Assembly (NCBI RefSeq): GCF_934525195.1
Contig: NZ_CAKSZA010000005.1
Coordinates: 102,439 to 166,438 of the forward strand
Direction: 5' to 3'
Source: an uncultured Eubacterium sp.
GTDB taxonomy: Bacteria > Bacillota > Clostridia > Oscillospirales > Acutalibacteraceae
Length of the DNA: 64,000 nucleotides
The notes under the pieces are model-generated. The model ran no database searches. It was not told the DNA's origin and worked only from the letters and a program-made list of their open reading frames with translations. The position numbers were made by a program, and so were the translations under genes. Of this stretch, positions 25,934 through 34,941 are shown one piece after another (within the stretch, counting starts at the first letter, position 1; each line of letters starts with the position of its first letter).

Positions 25934-27856
25934 ATGAAAAAGAAATTATTTAGTATTATTATTGCAGTGTGCTTGGTTATTGCTACTGTTCCAACCATAG
26001 CTTTTGCAAGCAACAGCCAAAGCACATCACCTATTAAAATAAGAGTTGCTCCAAGTGAGCACGAAAAATCCGGTTGGAATGTTGAATGGAGTGAGAGTTT
26101 TGAACAGGGCATACCGTCAACATGGCAAAATATTGACAACGACGGCGACGGCTACAAGTGGTGGAAAGTGAAAGAAGAATCAGGTTTTGAAAATGACGAC
26201 AAATCAACGCACCACGGCGAACAATCAATTCATTCAAATTCTTTTATAAAACAAAGCCGAAAAATACTTACGCCTGACAACTGGCTCATTTTACCCGAAC
26301 AAAATCTGAGTAAGAAAAAAATCTATTCACTTACTTTTGATATTGTAGCATTTGACGGATTATATCTTAAAGATAAAATCGGTATATATATTTCGACCGA
26401 CGGCGGAAACAGCTACACCCAGCTCGGTGATGATTTTGATTTCACTCAAAGTGAACTTGGCGACAGCTATAATGTCAAGGATGTTTGGCAAGAAGTAGAA
26501 GTTGACTTGTCTGCTTATTCAGGTAAAAAAGTCACCATTGCAATAGTTCACCATAATTCCCGTGATGAATATATGGTGGTTATGGACTGTATGTATATGT
26601 GGAGCAAGGATAAACACATGCACTGTGTATGCGGCGGCAACACTGAATTTAACGGTCACGACACGCACACAAATGTTGAGTGGAGTGAATGGAACAGCAC
26701 AGATTCTTTGCCTACCGCTTCGGGAAATTATTACCTTGCAAACGACATTAATCTTGCTACAGAGCAAACTGTCAAAAACGATATAAACATCTGCCTCAAC
26801 GGCAAAACAATAAAGAGCAACACAAGTGATTATGCAATCAGCGTTAACAGCAATGCGTCCCTTACAATTACAGACTGCACCGTGGGCGGCAAACTTGAAT
26901 GTTCGATTGATAACTACGGTTCGTTTAATATGTATGCAGGCACGCTTCAAAGCGGATATGAGCTTTATACAGAACCTAATTCAAAAATGGCACTCAGCGG
27001 TAATTCAAAATTCATCGGCAATGTAATTTCAGAAGGAAACGCCGAAACTAAAATTGACGGCAACTCTGAATTTCAAGGTATGCTTCTTGTTAAACAATTG
27101 ACAAGCGACAGCCGTGCATATATCGGCGGAAATGCAAAAATCACAGGCAAAATTGAATTTTTCCAACCACAGGAAAATGCCAAAATTGAAATAAAAGACA
27201 ATATGATAATTGACGGTGATATTAAGTTTGATTACTTCACACTTAACAGCAACATTGTCTGCAACGGTAATATAATCAGCGGTATTTTTAAGGGAAATGT
27301 TGAAAACAACGGCACGATAACAGGCGGAACATTTTATGGCAAAGTCACAGGCAACGGCACAATCGCCGACAGCGCAACGGTAAATGTGAACTTTAACCTC
27401 GACGGCGGTACGGGCACAACGCTCCAAAAAGTTTTGAGAGGTCAAAAACTTGCCGAGCCGACAAAGCCGTACAAATCCGCTTACACCTTTGACGGCTGGT
27501 ACAACGGAGAGCAAAAGTACGATTTTGACACTCCTGTGTTTGATGAAATCACTTTAACGGCAAAATGGACATATGTGGGCAGTTCGTCAAGCGGTTCAAC
27601 AATTGAGACCACCACCGAAAAGCCGACCGAACCGACAACCAAGCCGAGCAAGCAAAACAACAGCAAAAACGCCAAAGACAAAACAAACAAAACAGACAAA
27701 AACTCGTTATCGGCAGGTGCAAAAAAAGCCGATGCAAACTCAAACAATTACGAAAAATCTCCGCTCACGGGCAACGCATCAATATTTGCATCAATAATCA
27801 GCGCAGGCGCAGGACTGATTATCCTCGCCGCAACGAAGAAAAGAAAAGACCGATAA
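25934..27856 (+). CDS. Secreted cell-wall protein, paralogue without ubiquitin-like domain
   Basis: A 640-residue protein. The signal peptide (about 1-25, ending AFA) is followed by a jelly-roll of the cleaved-adhesin/choice-of-anchor type (about 45-225, with DNDGDGYKWW and TPDNWLILPE). It then has the same beta-helix-like region, InlB B-type repeat, Thr/Pro/Lys linker and SPLTGN sorting signal as the preceding gene. The last 185 codons are nearly identical to that gene in DNA, showing recent duplication or gene conversion. AAGGAG precedes the start, 60 bases after the first gene. The two are probably one transcription unit and displayed together. Confidence 0.85.
   Translation: MKKKLFSIIIAVCLVIATVPTIAFASNSQSTSPIKIRVAPSEHEKSGWNVEWSESFEQGIPSTWQNIDNDGDGYKWWKVKEESGFENDDKSTHHGEQSIHSNSFIKQSRKILTPDNWLILPEQNLSKKKIYSLTFDIVAFDGLYLKDKIGIYISTDGGNSYTQLGDDFDFTQSELGDSYNVKDVWQEVEVDLSAYSGKKVTIAIVHHNSRDEYMVVMDCMYMWSKDKHMHCVCGGNTEFNGHDTHTNVEWSEWNSTDSLPTASGNYYLANDINLATEQTVKNDINICLNGKTIKSNTSDYAISVNSNASLTITDCTVGGKLECSIDNYGSFNMYAGTLQSGYELYTEPNSKMALSGNSKFIGNVISEGNAETKIDGNSEFQGMLLVKQLTSDSRAYIGGNAKITGKIEFFQPQENAKIEIKDNMIIDGDIKFDYFTLNSNIVCNGNIISGIFKGNVENNGTITGGTFYGKVTGNGTIADSATVNVNFNLDGGTGTTLQKVLRGQKLAEPTKPYKSAYTFDGWYNGEQKYDFDTPVFDEITLTAKWTYVGSSSSGSTIETTTEKPTEPTTKPSKQNNSKNAKDKTNKTDKNSLSAGAKKADANSNNYEKSPLTGNASIFASIISAGAGLIILAATKKRKDR
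27280..27856 (+). repeat. Near-identical 3' segment, copy 2
   Basis: Second copy of the segment at 25290-25873. The upstream halves of the two genes are much more diverged, so identity is confined to the wall-anchor half. Confidence 0.85.
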
Positions 27857-27884
27857 TTGCAATCTATTCTGTTTGTAATATAAT
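27857..27884 (+). promoter_or_regulatory. Promoter of the small membrane protein gene
   Basis: TTGCAA (27857-27862) and TATAAT (27879-27884) with a 16-base spacer begin immediately after the preceding stop codon. Confidence 0.55.
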
Positions 27885-27918
27885 GATATAGTAAGGTTGC
27901 AGAAAGCGAGATGATATT

Positions 27919-28302
27919 GTGGCTAAAGGTAATGAAAGCAAAATTAAAAAGCTTATGCTTTTGCAAAAAATTTTATTTGTAATTACAATCATATGCTTTT
28001 TCGGCTCGTTTGTTCCGTCATATTTGGTATTGATTTTGGTTGTGTTTTTTTCTATGGACGGCGGAATGTATTTTAGCGAAATGCTTGAATACATACTTTC
28101 GCTGTTTGCAGTTAACCTGCTGTATCTAATTCCGCAAGGCATAACTTTGTTTATCGACAAAAAATTCAAAAGTGTTTTTTCTGCCGACGACAAGGCTTTA
28201 AACCTGTCTTGCAAAATAAAGCAAATGAGCAAAATATTTATGATAGTATGGGCAACAGCTTTTGCAATCGCAATTGCCGCAATAATGTTTTTTTGTATTT
28301 AA
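27919..28302 (+). CDS. Small membrane protein, unknown function
   Basis: This 127-residue protein has a basic N-terminus and three predicted membrane segments (about 14-43, 57-79 and 104-126). It starts at GTG with only a weak ribosome site. No family is recognised. A consensus promoter directly upstream and a strong terminator after it support a real, separately transcribed gene. Confidence 0.55.
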   Translation: MAKGNESKIKKLMLLQKILFVITIICFFGSFVPSYLVLILVVFFSMDGGMYFSEMLEYILSLFAVNLLYLIPQGITLFIDKKFKSVFSADDKALNLSCKIKQMSKIFMIVWATAFAIAIAAIMFFCI

Positions 28303-28333
28303 AAGAACAATTTATTGACTCATAAGAATTGTT

Positions 28334-28369
28334 AAAGCACCGCAGACATTGAGTTTGCGGTGCTTTTTA
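28334..28369. terminator. Bidirectional terminator
   Basis: GCACCGCA and TGCGGTGC arms with A3/T5 flanks (28334-28344 and 28356-28368) lie between two convergent genes. Confidence 0.8.
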
Positions 28370-28378
28370 TATTTTGTG

Positions 28379-29440
28379 CTATTTAAAATTTAATGTAACA
28401 ATACATTCGTGATTAACATCGGCGGCAAATTTGAACCTGATTTTTGTAGGATTGCCTTTTTGAACAACCTTTATTTCACAGGCATTATTTGTAGCTTTTT
28501 TAAGTTCGTCACCGTATTTCAAAGGGTCAAAATCTTTTTCTTTGCACGGTTCATTAACCGTTATTTTGTCGGCAGAAAGCAAAAAATACAGATCTCGACA
28601 CGGATAAAAAATTTCCTTGCTGTTTACGGTATAGCTGCCGTCAAAATAATAAGGCGAACCCTCTCTAAACCCAAAATAAACAATGCCAATATCACCAAAC
28701 GCATCGTAGGAACAATTTATGTTGAGCACTTTAAGATTATCGGACGAGCCGACAACAAAACTGCCGCACGAGGTTACGGTTGAAGGAATTGTGATTTTTG
28801 TAAGACTTTCGCAAAGAAAAGCTTTTTGACCGATTGTTTGCAAACCCTCGGGCAAATCAGCCTCTTTTAGCATACTGTCGGCAAATGCCTCCTTGCCTAT
28901 GGTTTTAACGCTGTTCGGAATTTTTACATCGGTTATTTTGCTTTTGTAAAACGCATAATCGCCTATTTTGCAAACACCGTCGGGTATAACTGCCGTTGTG
29001 CTGTCGTTAAAACAGCAAAGCAATGTTGTTTTATCTTTATTGTACAAAACATCGTCCTCAATTGTGTAGTATGGACTTTCGGACTCAAAATTGAGTTTTG
29101 CGGAATTTTCGTTTAATTTTCTGAAAAACGAAGTTTCAAACTTAACATATTTGCCCTCGTACTTTACGGGAACGGTAAGGATTTTGCCTGTATCGAAATT
29201 ATCGGCAATACCGCTTATGTAATATCCGTCATCTTGCACACAGCCGACAAAAGACAAACCGTCAGCCGAACCGTTTTGAGCGTTATTCAAAGTTGTTGAT
29301 TTGTCAACAGCTGTCACCTCGTTGATATCTAAAGCGTTATTTGAATTTTTCTGCACGGCAAAAATCACACCGCAGTAAGCGGCAATTAAAACCGCCGCAA
29401 CAACAAGAGCAGCAAGAACGGAATTGATTTTTTTACTCAT
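28379..29440 (-). CDS. Membrane-anchored BspA-type leucine-rich repeat protein
   Basis: The 353-residue product has an N-terminal membrane anchor (about 7-30) and a low-complexity stretch. Four or five BspA-type (LRR_5) repeats follow, for example VCKIGDYAFYKSKITDVKIP and VKTIGKEAFADSMLKEADLP (about 155-240), then a beta-rich tail. Such repeats mediate binding in surface proteins. The start at 29440 has GAGGTG; a longer frame from 29470 would overlap the upstream gene. Confidence 0.75.
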   Translation of the reverse strand: MSKKINSVLAALVVAAVLIAAYCGVIFAVQKNSNNALDINEVTAVDKSTTLNNAQNGSADGLSFVGCVQDDGYYISGIADNFDTGKILTVPVKYEGKYVKFETSFFRKLNENSAKLNFESESPYYTIEDDVLYNKDKTTLLCCFNDSTTAVIPDGVCKIGDYAFYKSKITDVKIPNSVKTIGKEAFADSMLKEADLPEGLQTIGQKAFLCESLTKITIPSTVTSCGSFVVGSSDNLKVLNINCSYDAFGDIGIVYFGFREGSPYYFDGSYTVNSKEIFYPCRDLYFLLSADKITVNEPCKEKDFDPLKYGDELKKATNNACEIKVVQKGNPTKIRFKFAADVNHECIVTLNFK

Positions 29441-29453
29441 AACGCACCTCTGT

Positions 29454-29828
29454 TTAACCGAAATCATCAAGAAGTTTAATAAGTCCGACGGATATTGTTA
29501 TCCAAATGCCGAAATTAACGATATTAAAAGCTGTCATCATTCCGCTAAAAACGGATAAATCAAAATGCCTGCCGAGTTTTTGCTTGATTTTGAAATTACT
29601 GTTTTCCATAGGGCAGAAAATGATTGCCAAAATAGCCTCGGTTATATTGACAAAAGGAAAAAAGCCTGTCATAACCACATTACCTGCCGTTGAATTTACA
29701 TCATCGAACAAACCCGTACCGCCGAGCAAAAGCAAGCCTGCATAGCCCATCAAAGTTGAACAGGCAAGCGAAGCAAGCAAAATAATCAATTTGAAAATAA
29801 ATCTTTTTTCGTTTGTACTTTTTTTCAT
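29454..29828 (-). CDS. Small membrane protein, unknown function
   Basis: This 124-residue protein has three likely membrane segments (about 13-35, 54-75 and 95-118). The start at 29828 has GGGAG; five more in-frame residues upstream would remove that site. It lies 13 bases upstream of the LRR protein gene and is probably cotranscribed with it. No family is recognised. Confidence 0.6.
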   Translation of the reverse strand: MKKSTNEKRFIFKLIILLASLACSTLMGYAGLLLLGGTGLFDDVNSTAGNVVMTGFFPFVNITEAILAIIFCPMENSNFKIKQKLGRHFDLSVFSGMMTAFNIVNFGIWITISVGLIKLLDDFG

Positions 29829-29947
29829 AATTACTCCCGACATTCAAGAAGTTTATATCCTTTCAGTTTTAAAATAACATATATTTATACTTATTGCAAC
29901 ACATTCCACAAGTATGATATAATAAGTATATAAAAGGGGTTGATATT

Positions 29948-30082
29948 ATGAGAAAATGGTACAAGGGCGACACGCATTTGCACACAACAAATTCCGACGG
30001 TAATATGACGCCGGAAAAGCTGATTGACGCAAGCCGAGAAGCCGGAGCAACGATTTCGCTCAATCATCTGACGAAGATATAA
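29948..30082 (+). pseudogene. Truncated PHP-domain phosphoesterase
   Basis: A good start (AAGGGG site, TATAAT upstream) opens a 44-residue frame with KGDTHLHTTNSDG and TPEKLIDASREAG. These are the first metal-binding motif and helix of a PHP phosphoesterase, normally 200-280 residues. The frame then stops. Only the N-terminal sixth remains. Confidence 0.7.
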
Positions 30083-30122
30083 TCAAGCACATCATCAATG
30101 TTTGCAAGTGTGTCCCTCGTGA

Positions 30123-30242
30123 GGGCAAAGTAACAACCGGCGTCTTTCATTTAAAGAAAAACTCCTGCTCAAAACAGTGATGAAGAAAGTTAAAGGTACA
30201 GATGTGAAGCAGCTTTTGAGAGAATGCGGATTAATTAAATAA
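30123..30242 (+). pseudogene. C-terminal remnant of an unidentified gene
   Basis: An open frame without a start ends at 30242 with a basic, helical tail (KEKLLLKTVMKKVKG, QLLRECGLIK). It follows the PHP fragment in another frame, so 29948-30242 appears to be two joined gene remnants left by a deletion. Confidence 0.35.
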
Positions 30243-30261
30243 TCAAGAATATAAAAATGCA

Positions 30262-30296
30262 GAGGTAGCTCAAATGAACGAGCTGCCTCCTTTTTG
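30262..30296. terminator. Terminator, shared by convergent units
   Basis: Ten-base-pair arms (30262-30271 and 30280-30289) with T5 on the plus side and A5 on the other, directly before the end of the MATE gene. Confidence 0.8.
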
Positions 30297-30298
30297 CA

Positions 30299-31657
30299 TT
30301 ATTCTTTTTGTTGTTCTTTCAAAGCCAATGCCTTAAATTTTTTCTGCTTCTTTAGGTATATGATTGCGAGAGGAATATCTGCAAGCAACCACGCCGCCGG
30401 AGCCGCATAGCACACGGCGTTGAAGCCGATGAGCGGAGTGAAAATGAGCGCTATTGATATTCTGCCTATCAATTCTCCTGCGCCTGCAACCGCATTTGCA
30501 TATGTGAAGCCAAGACCCTGGAGTGTGTTCCTCAAAACGAACAACACGGCTACAAGGCTGAAGCACTCTGCCGTTGCAAGGAGATATTTTTTAGCCGCAA
30601 ACAAAATTTCTTCGTTTGGCTCTGTCATAAACAATCTTACAATCGGCATACCGACAACGAGCATTGCAACGCTCAAAACAACAGAAAGCAATATATTGAG
30701 AATGAATATTTTTTTGACGGATTTTGTGATTCTTTCGTAATTTTTAGCACCGTAGTTTTGACCAACGAAAGTTTGCGTACCAACGCTCAAACCGCTCAAC
30801 GGAATGTTTGCAAGATTTTCTACCCTGCCTGCTGCGGTGAAGCCTGCAATAGTTGCCGTGCCGAATGAATTTACCGCACTTTGAAGAATCATCGAACCTA
30901 TGGAAGTGACGGTGAACTGCAAAGAAACAGGTATTCCCAATTTCAGCTGTATCAAAGCGGTTTTCTTGTCAAACTTGAGATTTTCTTTTGAAACCTCAAC
31001 GCATTTGTTGTGCCTTAAAATATAATTACCCGTGAGAACTGCCGCCACGATGTGCGAAATAAGAGTTGCGAGAGCAGCGCCCTCAACGCTCCAATGAAAC
31101 CCTACAATGAACAGCATATCCAGAACAAAATTCACAAAAATGCTCACTATAAAATAGTACAGCGGTTTTTTGCTTTCGCCGACCGCCCTCGAAATTGCGG
31201 TGAAATTGTTTGAAAGCATCTGAAACGGAATTGCAAAATAGAGAATATTTACATAAGATGACGAAAGTCCGAGGATTTCATCCGGCGTTCCGATAAGTTT
31301 TAACAGCGGAGTTGAAATGATGTGCGCAATCACAACAAGCAAAATTCCGAGCAAAAACGACACCGTAATACTGCTTCCGGCAAACCTGTTGATTTTGTTT
31401 TGGTCCTTTGCACCGAAAGCCTGTGCCACAGGTATAGTAAATCCGCTTGTAAGACCGAGCGCCGCACCGACAATAAATGAGTTTATCGAAGCAACTCCAC
31501 CGACGGCGGCAAGAGCGTCCGTGCTCACATATCGTCCGACAAGAATATTATCCACCAAAGTGTAATTATACTGCAAAAGCGACGAAGCCATAATCGGTAA
31601 AGAAAACCTGACTATACTTTTTATAGGGTCGCCCGTTAGCATTGAATTCTGTTTCAT
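30299..31657 (-). CDS. MATE-family efflux transporter
   Basis: A 452-residue multidrug/oligosaccharidyl-lipid/polysaccharide superfamily protein with twelve membrane segments in two MatE halves. The first contains TLVDNILVGRYV and the second repeats the pattern around AAGRVENLANIP. It exports drugs or metabolites using H+ or Na+. The start at 31657 follows GGGATG. A promoter on the minus strand is at plus 31688-31717. Confidence 0.88.
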   Translation of the reverse strand: MKQNSMLTGDPIKSIVRFSLPIMASSLLQYNYTLVDNILVGRYVSTDALAAVGGVASINSFIVGAALGLTSGFTIPVAQAFGAKDQNKINRFAGSSITVSFLLGILLVVIAHIISTPLLKLIGTPDEILGLSSSYVNILYFAIPFQMLSNNFTAISRAVGESKKPLYYFIVSIFVNFVLDMLFIVGFHWSVEGAALATLISHIVAAVLTGNYILRHNKCVEVSKENLKFDKKTALIQLKLGIPVSLQFTVTSIGSMILQSAVNSFGTATIAGFTAAGRVENLANIPLSGLSVGTQTFVGQNYGAKNYERITKSVKKIFILNILLSVVLSVAMLVVGMPIVRLFMTEPNEEILFAAKKYLLATAECFSLVAVLFVLRNTLQGLGFTYANAVAGAGELIGRISIALIFTPLIGFNAVCYAAPAAWLLADIPLAIIYLKKQKKFKALALKEQQKE

Positions 31658-31687
31658 TTTATATTCATCCCGCAAAATGTTTTTTTC

Positions 31688-31717
31688 ATTATATAACCAA
31701 ACCATTCATTTTTTCAA
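31688..31717 (-). promoter_or_regulatory. Promoter of the MATE gene
   Basis: On the minus strand TTGAAA (plus 31712-31717) and TATAAT (31688-31693) are separated by 18 bases. In 31718-31935 no gene is seen. Confidence 0.55.
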
Positions 31718-31935
31718 TACTTTAAAAGAATTTTTACGAAAATATTTTGATTTGTGCTATAATATATTTGCAATAATATTGCGCTACCCGTTTACAACCC
31801 ACTTTCAGTAAAAATTAAAAAAACACCGTGTTCAAGTCCTAAAAAATGTACTCATGCCTATTGCCATATTGCCTGCCTGCAAGATTTGTGATATTGTAGG
31901 TTCAGAAACAAGAAACGGTTGGAGGAGAAACAATT

Positions 31936-32043
31936 ATGTCTGATGAGGAGTTTTTAGCAAGCTACAATTCCGACACCGCAACAAAGGAAGAAGAATTGCG
32001 ATTGATAAACATATTGCTGAATATGCCTGATGAGGACGACTGA
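31936..32043 (+). CDS. 35-residue acidic small protein
   Basis: A short frame with a strong GGAGGAG site nine bases before the ATG encodes a highly acidic peptide (start MSDEEFLASYNSD, end NMPDEDD) with a likely central helix. It is not similar to anything I recognise. The ribosome site and amphipathic composition support translation; function is unknown. Confidence 0.45.
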   Translation: MSDEEFLASYNSDTATKEEELRLINILLNMPDEDD

Positions 32044-32112
32044 CGGCACGAGTTTTTTAGAAAATCCTGTCAACACAGCCACCGCAAAACCGAATATTCT
32101 AACAAAAAGATA

Positions 32113-32148
32113 AAAACCGCTTGGGAATTTGAATTGTCCCAAGCGGTT
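32113..32148. terminator. Bidirectional terminator
   Basis: Thirteen-base-pair perfect arms (32113-32125 and 32136-32148) lie just before the end of the minus-strand glycosyltransferase gene. Confidence 0.8.
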
Positions 32149-32154
32149 TATTAT

Positions 32155-33657
32155 TCACGCTACGCATCGTTCATACAAATAAAAGTTTACATAACACCCT
32201 TGATACAAATACTTGACTTTTTTGACAAGTTGGTATTTAGGGTTATTTTGACACAGCTCATCATTATAAACACAAATCACATAATCATATGTGCCATTTT
32301 GCAATCCTGTTCTATAATGTTTAATCATATCAGGAAAACCTGCATTAAGCGGTGAAACATATTTAAAATCCTCGAAGCACTCCATATACTTAAAAAACGG
32401 CGCCGAGTCAATACAATTTCCGCAAACGGTTACGGTTTTTGATTTGTTTTGTTCATCGATATACTGTGCAAATTGATAATAAGGAGTTTCTTCTTCATTT
32501 TCATTAATATAATGTATCGTAGAAGAATACGAGGTTGAAATAATTACACAAATCAAAACACAAAAAGAAGCAACGAATAGCTTTTTCAACCCATCTTTTT
32601 TCATTTTACTTACAAGCAATTCAAGACAATATACGACTGCCATAAAACCGGGAACGAGCAACACGGATAATTCCATAAAATAATAATCTATTCTTCCGCC
32701 GTTTCCTATAAGATAAATAAAAATGAAAAGCACAACATACATAAGTAAATTATAAGAAACTAATTTTTTAGGCAATTCTTTTTTGCTTTTTATAAAATGC
32801 AAAATTGCACCAAACAAGCCGATTATCGGAACGAACATATATATAAAAGTATATCTCACTCCGTTAGAAAGGCTCCTAACCAAATCTGCTTTTTGATAAT
32901 ATGTTGCCTGCTCTAAAAAATAGAACTTCAAAAATTCGACCAAATAATTATTTGCACCGAAATAAATAATCCACGGTATTGACGAAATCAAAACACCGGC
33001 TATGATTATCAAAACGGTTTTAAACAACTTATCTATTCTTTTTGCTTTTATCATATCTATTGCAGGAAAAACAAACCACGCAAGATAAATGCCGAGCAAT
33101 GTATATTTGCTCCACAATACGCAACCTGATGTTATGCCGACAATTAAATACTCATACGGCTTTATTTCCACATTTTTGTAAATATATCTAAAGCCCAAAT
33201 AATATAAATACATCAAAAACGGCATCATCATTAATTCAGCCGTGTCGCCACCATAAGTATTAAGCGGATAGCAATACATAACCGATGCAACAAGCATTGT
33301 GCAAAGCACGGCTTTGTCCATAGAAAACTTCAAAGAAGCGATTTTATAGACAAAAGTCAATGTCAAAAAAGCAAAAAGGATTTCTATAAAATATAAGCCT
33401 ATATAATCAGCCGTAGAAATAAGGGAAGCAATACCATATATTGCAAATAGAAACGGACCTTTTTGGTCAACAACATCTCTGTAAAGAACGCTTCCGTCAA
33501 ACATTCTTCTGCCAACTTCGAATATCACGGTTGCATCGGGAGAATTGTTAAAACCGTACAACGGTGAGCATTTTGAAAATACAGTTATAAAAAATGTTGC
33601 TATAACAAAAACAAATAAATAAGCAACTGTACTTTTATTCTTTTTCCTTATCATCAT
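32155..33657 (-). CDS. GT39-like membrane glycosyltransferase
   Basis: The 500-residue product has about eleven membrane segments and a C-terminal extracytoplasmic domain. The first loop has an acidic pattern (NSPDATVIFEVGRRMFDG, RDVVDQKGPF) as in dolichyl/undecaprenyl-phosphate-sugar mannosyltransferase (PMT/ArnT) proteins. It should transfer a sugar from a polyprenyl carrier outside the membrane. The divergent neighbour makes such carriers, so they likely act together. GGAG precedes the start. Confidence 0.8.
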   Translation of the reverse strand: MMIRKKNKSTVAYLFVFVIATFFITVFSKCSPLYGFNNSPDATVIFEVGRRMFDGSVLYRDVVDQKGPFLFAIYGIASLISTADYIGLYFIEILFAFLTLTFVYKIASLKFSMDKAVLCTMLVASVMYCYPLNTYGGDTAELMMMPFLMYLYYLGFRYIYKNVEIKPYEYLIVGITSGCVLWSKYTLLGIYLAWFVFPAIDMIKAKRIDKLFKTVLIIIAGVLISSIPWIIYFGANNYLVEFLKFYFLEQATYYQKADLVRSLSNGVRYTFIYMFVPIIGLFGAILHFIKSKKELPKKLVSYNLLMYVVLFIFIYLIGNGGRIDYYFMELSVLLVPGFMAVVYCLELLVSKMKKDGLKKLFVASFCVLICVIISTSYSSTIHYINENEEETPYYQFAQYIDEQNKSKTVTVCGNCIDSAPFFKYMECFEDFKYVSPLNAGFPDMIKHYRTGLQNGTYDYVICVYNDELCQNNPKYQLVKKVKYLYQGCYVNFYLYERCVA

Positions 33658-33733
33658 TTCAACTCCAAACTATTGTATAAATAAAATTTTAACATAATAT
33701 TTCTTATATGTCAAAATTATTTGGCAGAAACTA

Positions 33734-33762
33734 TTGAAACAATGCCCAATTTGATTTATAGT
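33734..33762 (+). promoter_or_regulatory. Promoter of the GtrB-like gene
   Basis: TTGAAA (33734-33739) and TATAGT (33757-33762) with a 17-base spacer lie 30 bases before the start codon. Confidence 0.55.
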
Positions 33763-33792
33763 ATTATTATAAGATGCAAAAGAGGTTAGGTT

Positions 33793-34761
33793 ATGACAAA
33801 GCTCTACATTGTTATTCCTTGCTACAATGAGGACGAAACATTAGATTATACAACAGAAAAACTTTCTGAAAAGCTTGAACAATTAATTTCTGAAAAAAGG
33901 ATTTCGGCTGACAGTAAAATATACTACATTGATGACGGAAGCAAGGACAAAACTTGGGATAAAATTGAATCTTTGCACAACTCAAATAAATTTGTAAACG
34001 GAATTAAGCTGAGCAAAAATCGTGGACATCAAAATGCTTTGCTTGCAGGACTTCTGCACATCAAGGACGATTGCGATTGTTGCATTTCAATTGATGCCGA
34101 TTTGCAAGACGACATAAATACAATTGACAAAATGCTTGCAGAATTTGAAAACGGCTGTGAAATTGTATACGGAATTCGTAACGACCGAAAGAGTGACACA
34201 TTTTTAAAGCGTTCAACTGCACAACTATATTACAAAATCCTGTCTTTTTTCGGTGCAGACATCGTATATAATCATGCAGATTTCAGACTTATGAGTTCAA
34301 ATGCCTTAAATGCACTTGACGGATTTAAAGAAGTCAACCTGTTTTTAAGAGGAATTGTTCCACTATTAGGTTTTAAAACAGGCACGGTTGAATACGCAAG
34401 AAACGAAAGACTGTACGGCAAAACTAAATACAACCTAAAGAAAATGTTTGCCCTTGCAGTAGACGGAATAACAAGTTTTTCAATCAAGCCAATCCGTATG
34501 ATTACTGCGGTTGGACTTATTGCTCTGCTAATCAGTTTGGGAATGTTGATATACAGTTTTGTTCAATGGGCACTCGGCAACACCACAAAAGGCTGGACAT
34601 CAATTGTTTGGTCAATTTGGTCTGTCGGCGGACTTGAACTTCTCGCCATCGGAATTATCGGCGAATATATTTCTAAAATATATTTGGAAACCAAATCTCG
34701 CCCGAGATTCATAATTGAAAAAACACTTGAGGAAAACAAAATCGATAAACAAATTCAATAA
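33793..34761 (+). CDS. GtrB/DPM1-like polyprenyl-phosphate glycosyltransferase
   Basis: A 322-residue family 2 glycosyltransferase. The nucleotide-sugar site starts with IVIPCYNED, the DDGSKD motif is near residue 48, and the catalytic acidic pair is in SIDADLQDD. Two C-terminal membrane segments (about 235-258 and 270-293) are typical of GtrB, which loads glucose or another sugar onto undecaprenyl phosphate. The divergent GT39-like enzyme can use that product to decorate surface polymers. Confidence 0.9.
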   Translation: MTKLYIVIPCYNEDETLDYTTEKLSEKLEQLISEKRISADSKIYYIDDGSKDKTWDKIESLHNSNKFVNGIKLSKNRGHQNALLAGLLHIKDDCDCCISIDADLQDDINTIDKMLAEFENGCEIVYGIRNDRKSDTFLKRSTAQLYYKILSFFGADIVYNHADFRLMSSNALNALDGFKEVNLFLRGIVPLLGFKTGTVEYARNERLYGKTKYNLKKMFALAVDGITSFSIKPIRMITAVGLIALLISLGMLIYSFVQWALGNTTKGWTSIVWSIWSVGGLELLAIGIIGEYISKIYLETKSRPRFIIEKTLEENKIDKQIQ

Positions 34762-34765
34762 TTTT

Positions 34766-34804
34766 AAACGACTGCGTAAATCAACATACCGTACGCAGTC
34801 GTTT
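34766..34804. terminator. Bidirectional terminator after gtrB-like gene
   Basis: Perfect 13-bp arms (34766-34778 and 34792-34804) with T5 follow the stop by five bases. Confidence 0.85.
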
Positions 34805-34811
34805 TTATATG

Positions 34812-34841
34812 CAAAAATACCGAGGCTCAAATGAGCCTCGG
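34812..34841 (-). terminator. Terminator of the interrupted host gene
   Basis: Perfect 10-bp arms (34820-34829 and 34832-34841) with a T5 run on the minus strand. It follows a gene tail on that strand that ends at about 34890, the likely integration target. Confidence 0.8.
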
Positions 34842-34887
34842 CTTTGTGTTATGCCGTTAAAACGGCGATATTGCATTATGCGATGAT

Positions 34888-34941
34888 TAGTCGTTCATCT
34901 CAGCGATTGCTGCCTGTGCAGTGTTTCCACCGTAAATGATT
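34888..34941 (-). other. Candidate attachment site: host gene tail under the integrase end
   Basis: On the minus strand a frame different from the integrase encodes the tail YGGNTAQAAIAEMND and stops at about 34888. It is followed by a strong terminator at 34820-34841 that does not belong to the integrase. The last integrase codons overlap this tail. This fits the 3' end of a host gene restored at the left boundary of the element, with its 5' part beyond the window. Confidence 0.5.

Noticed and set aside
31823..31839. tRNA T-arm-like sequence GTTCAAGTCC
   Set aside because: No matching acceptor, anticodon or D stems could be placed around it.
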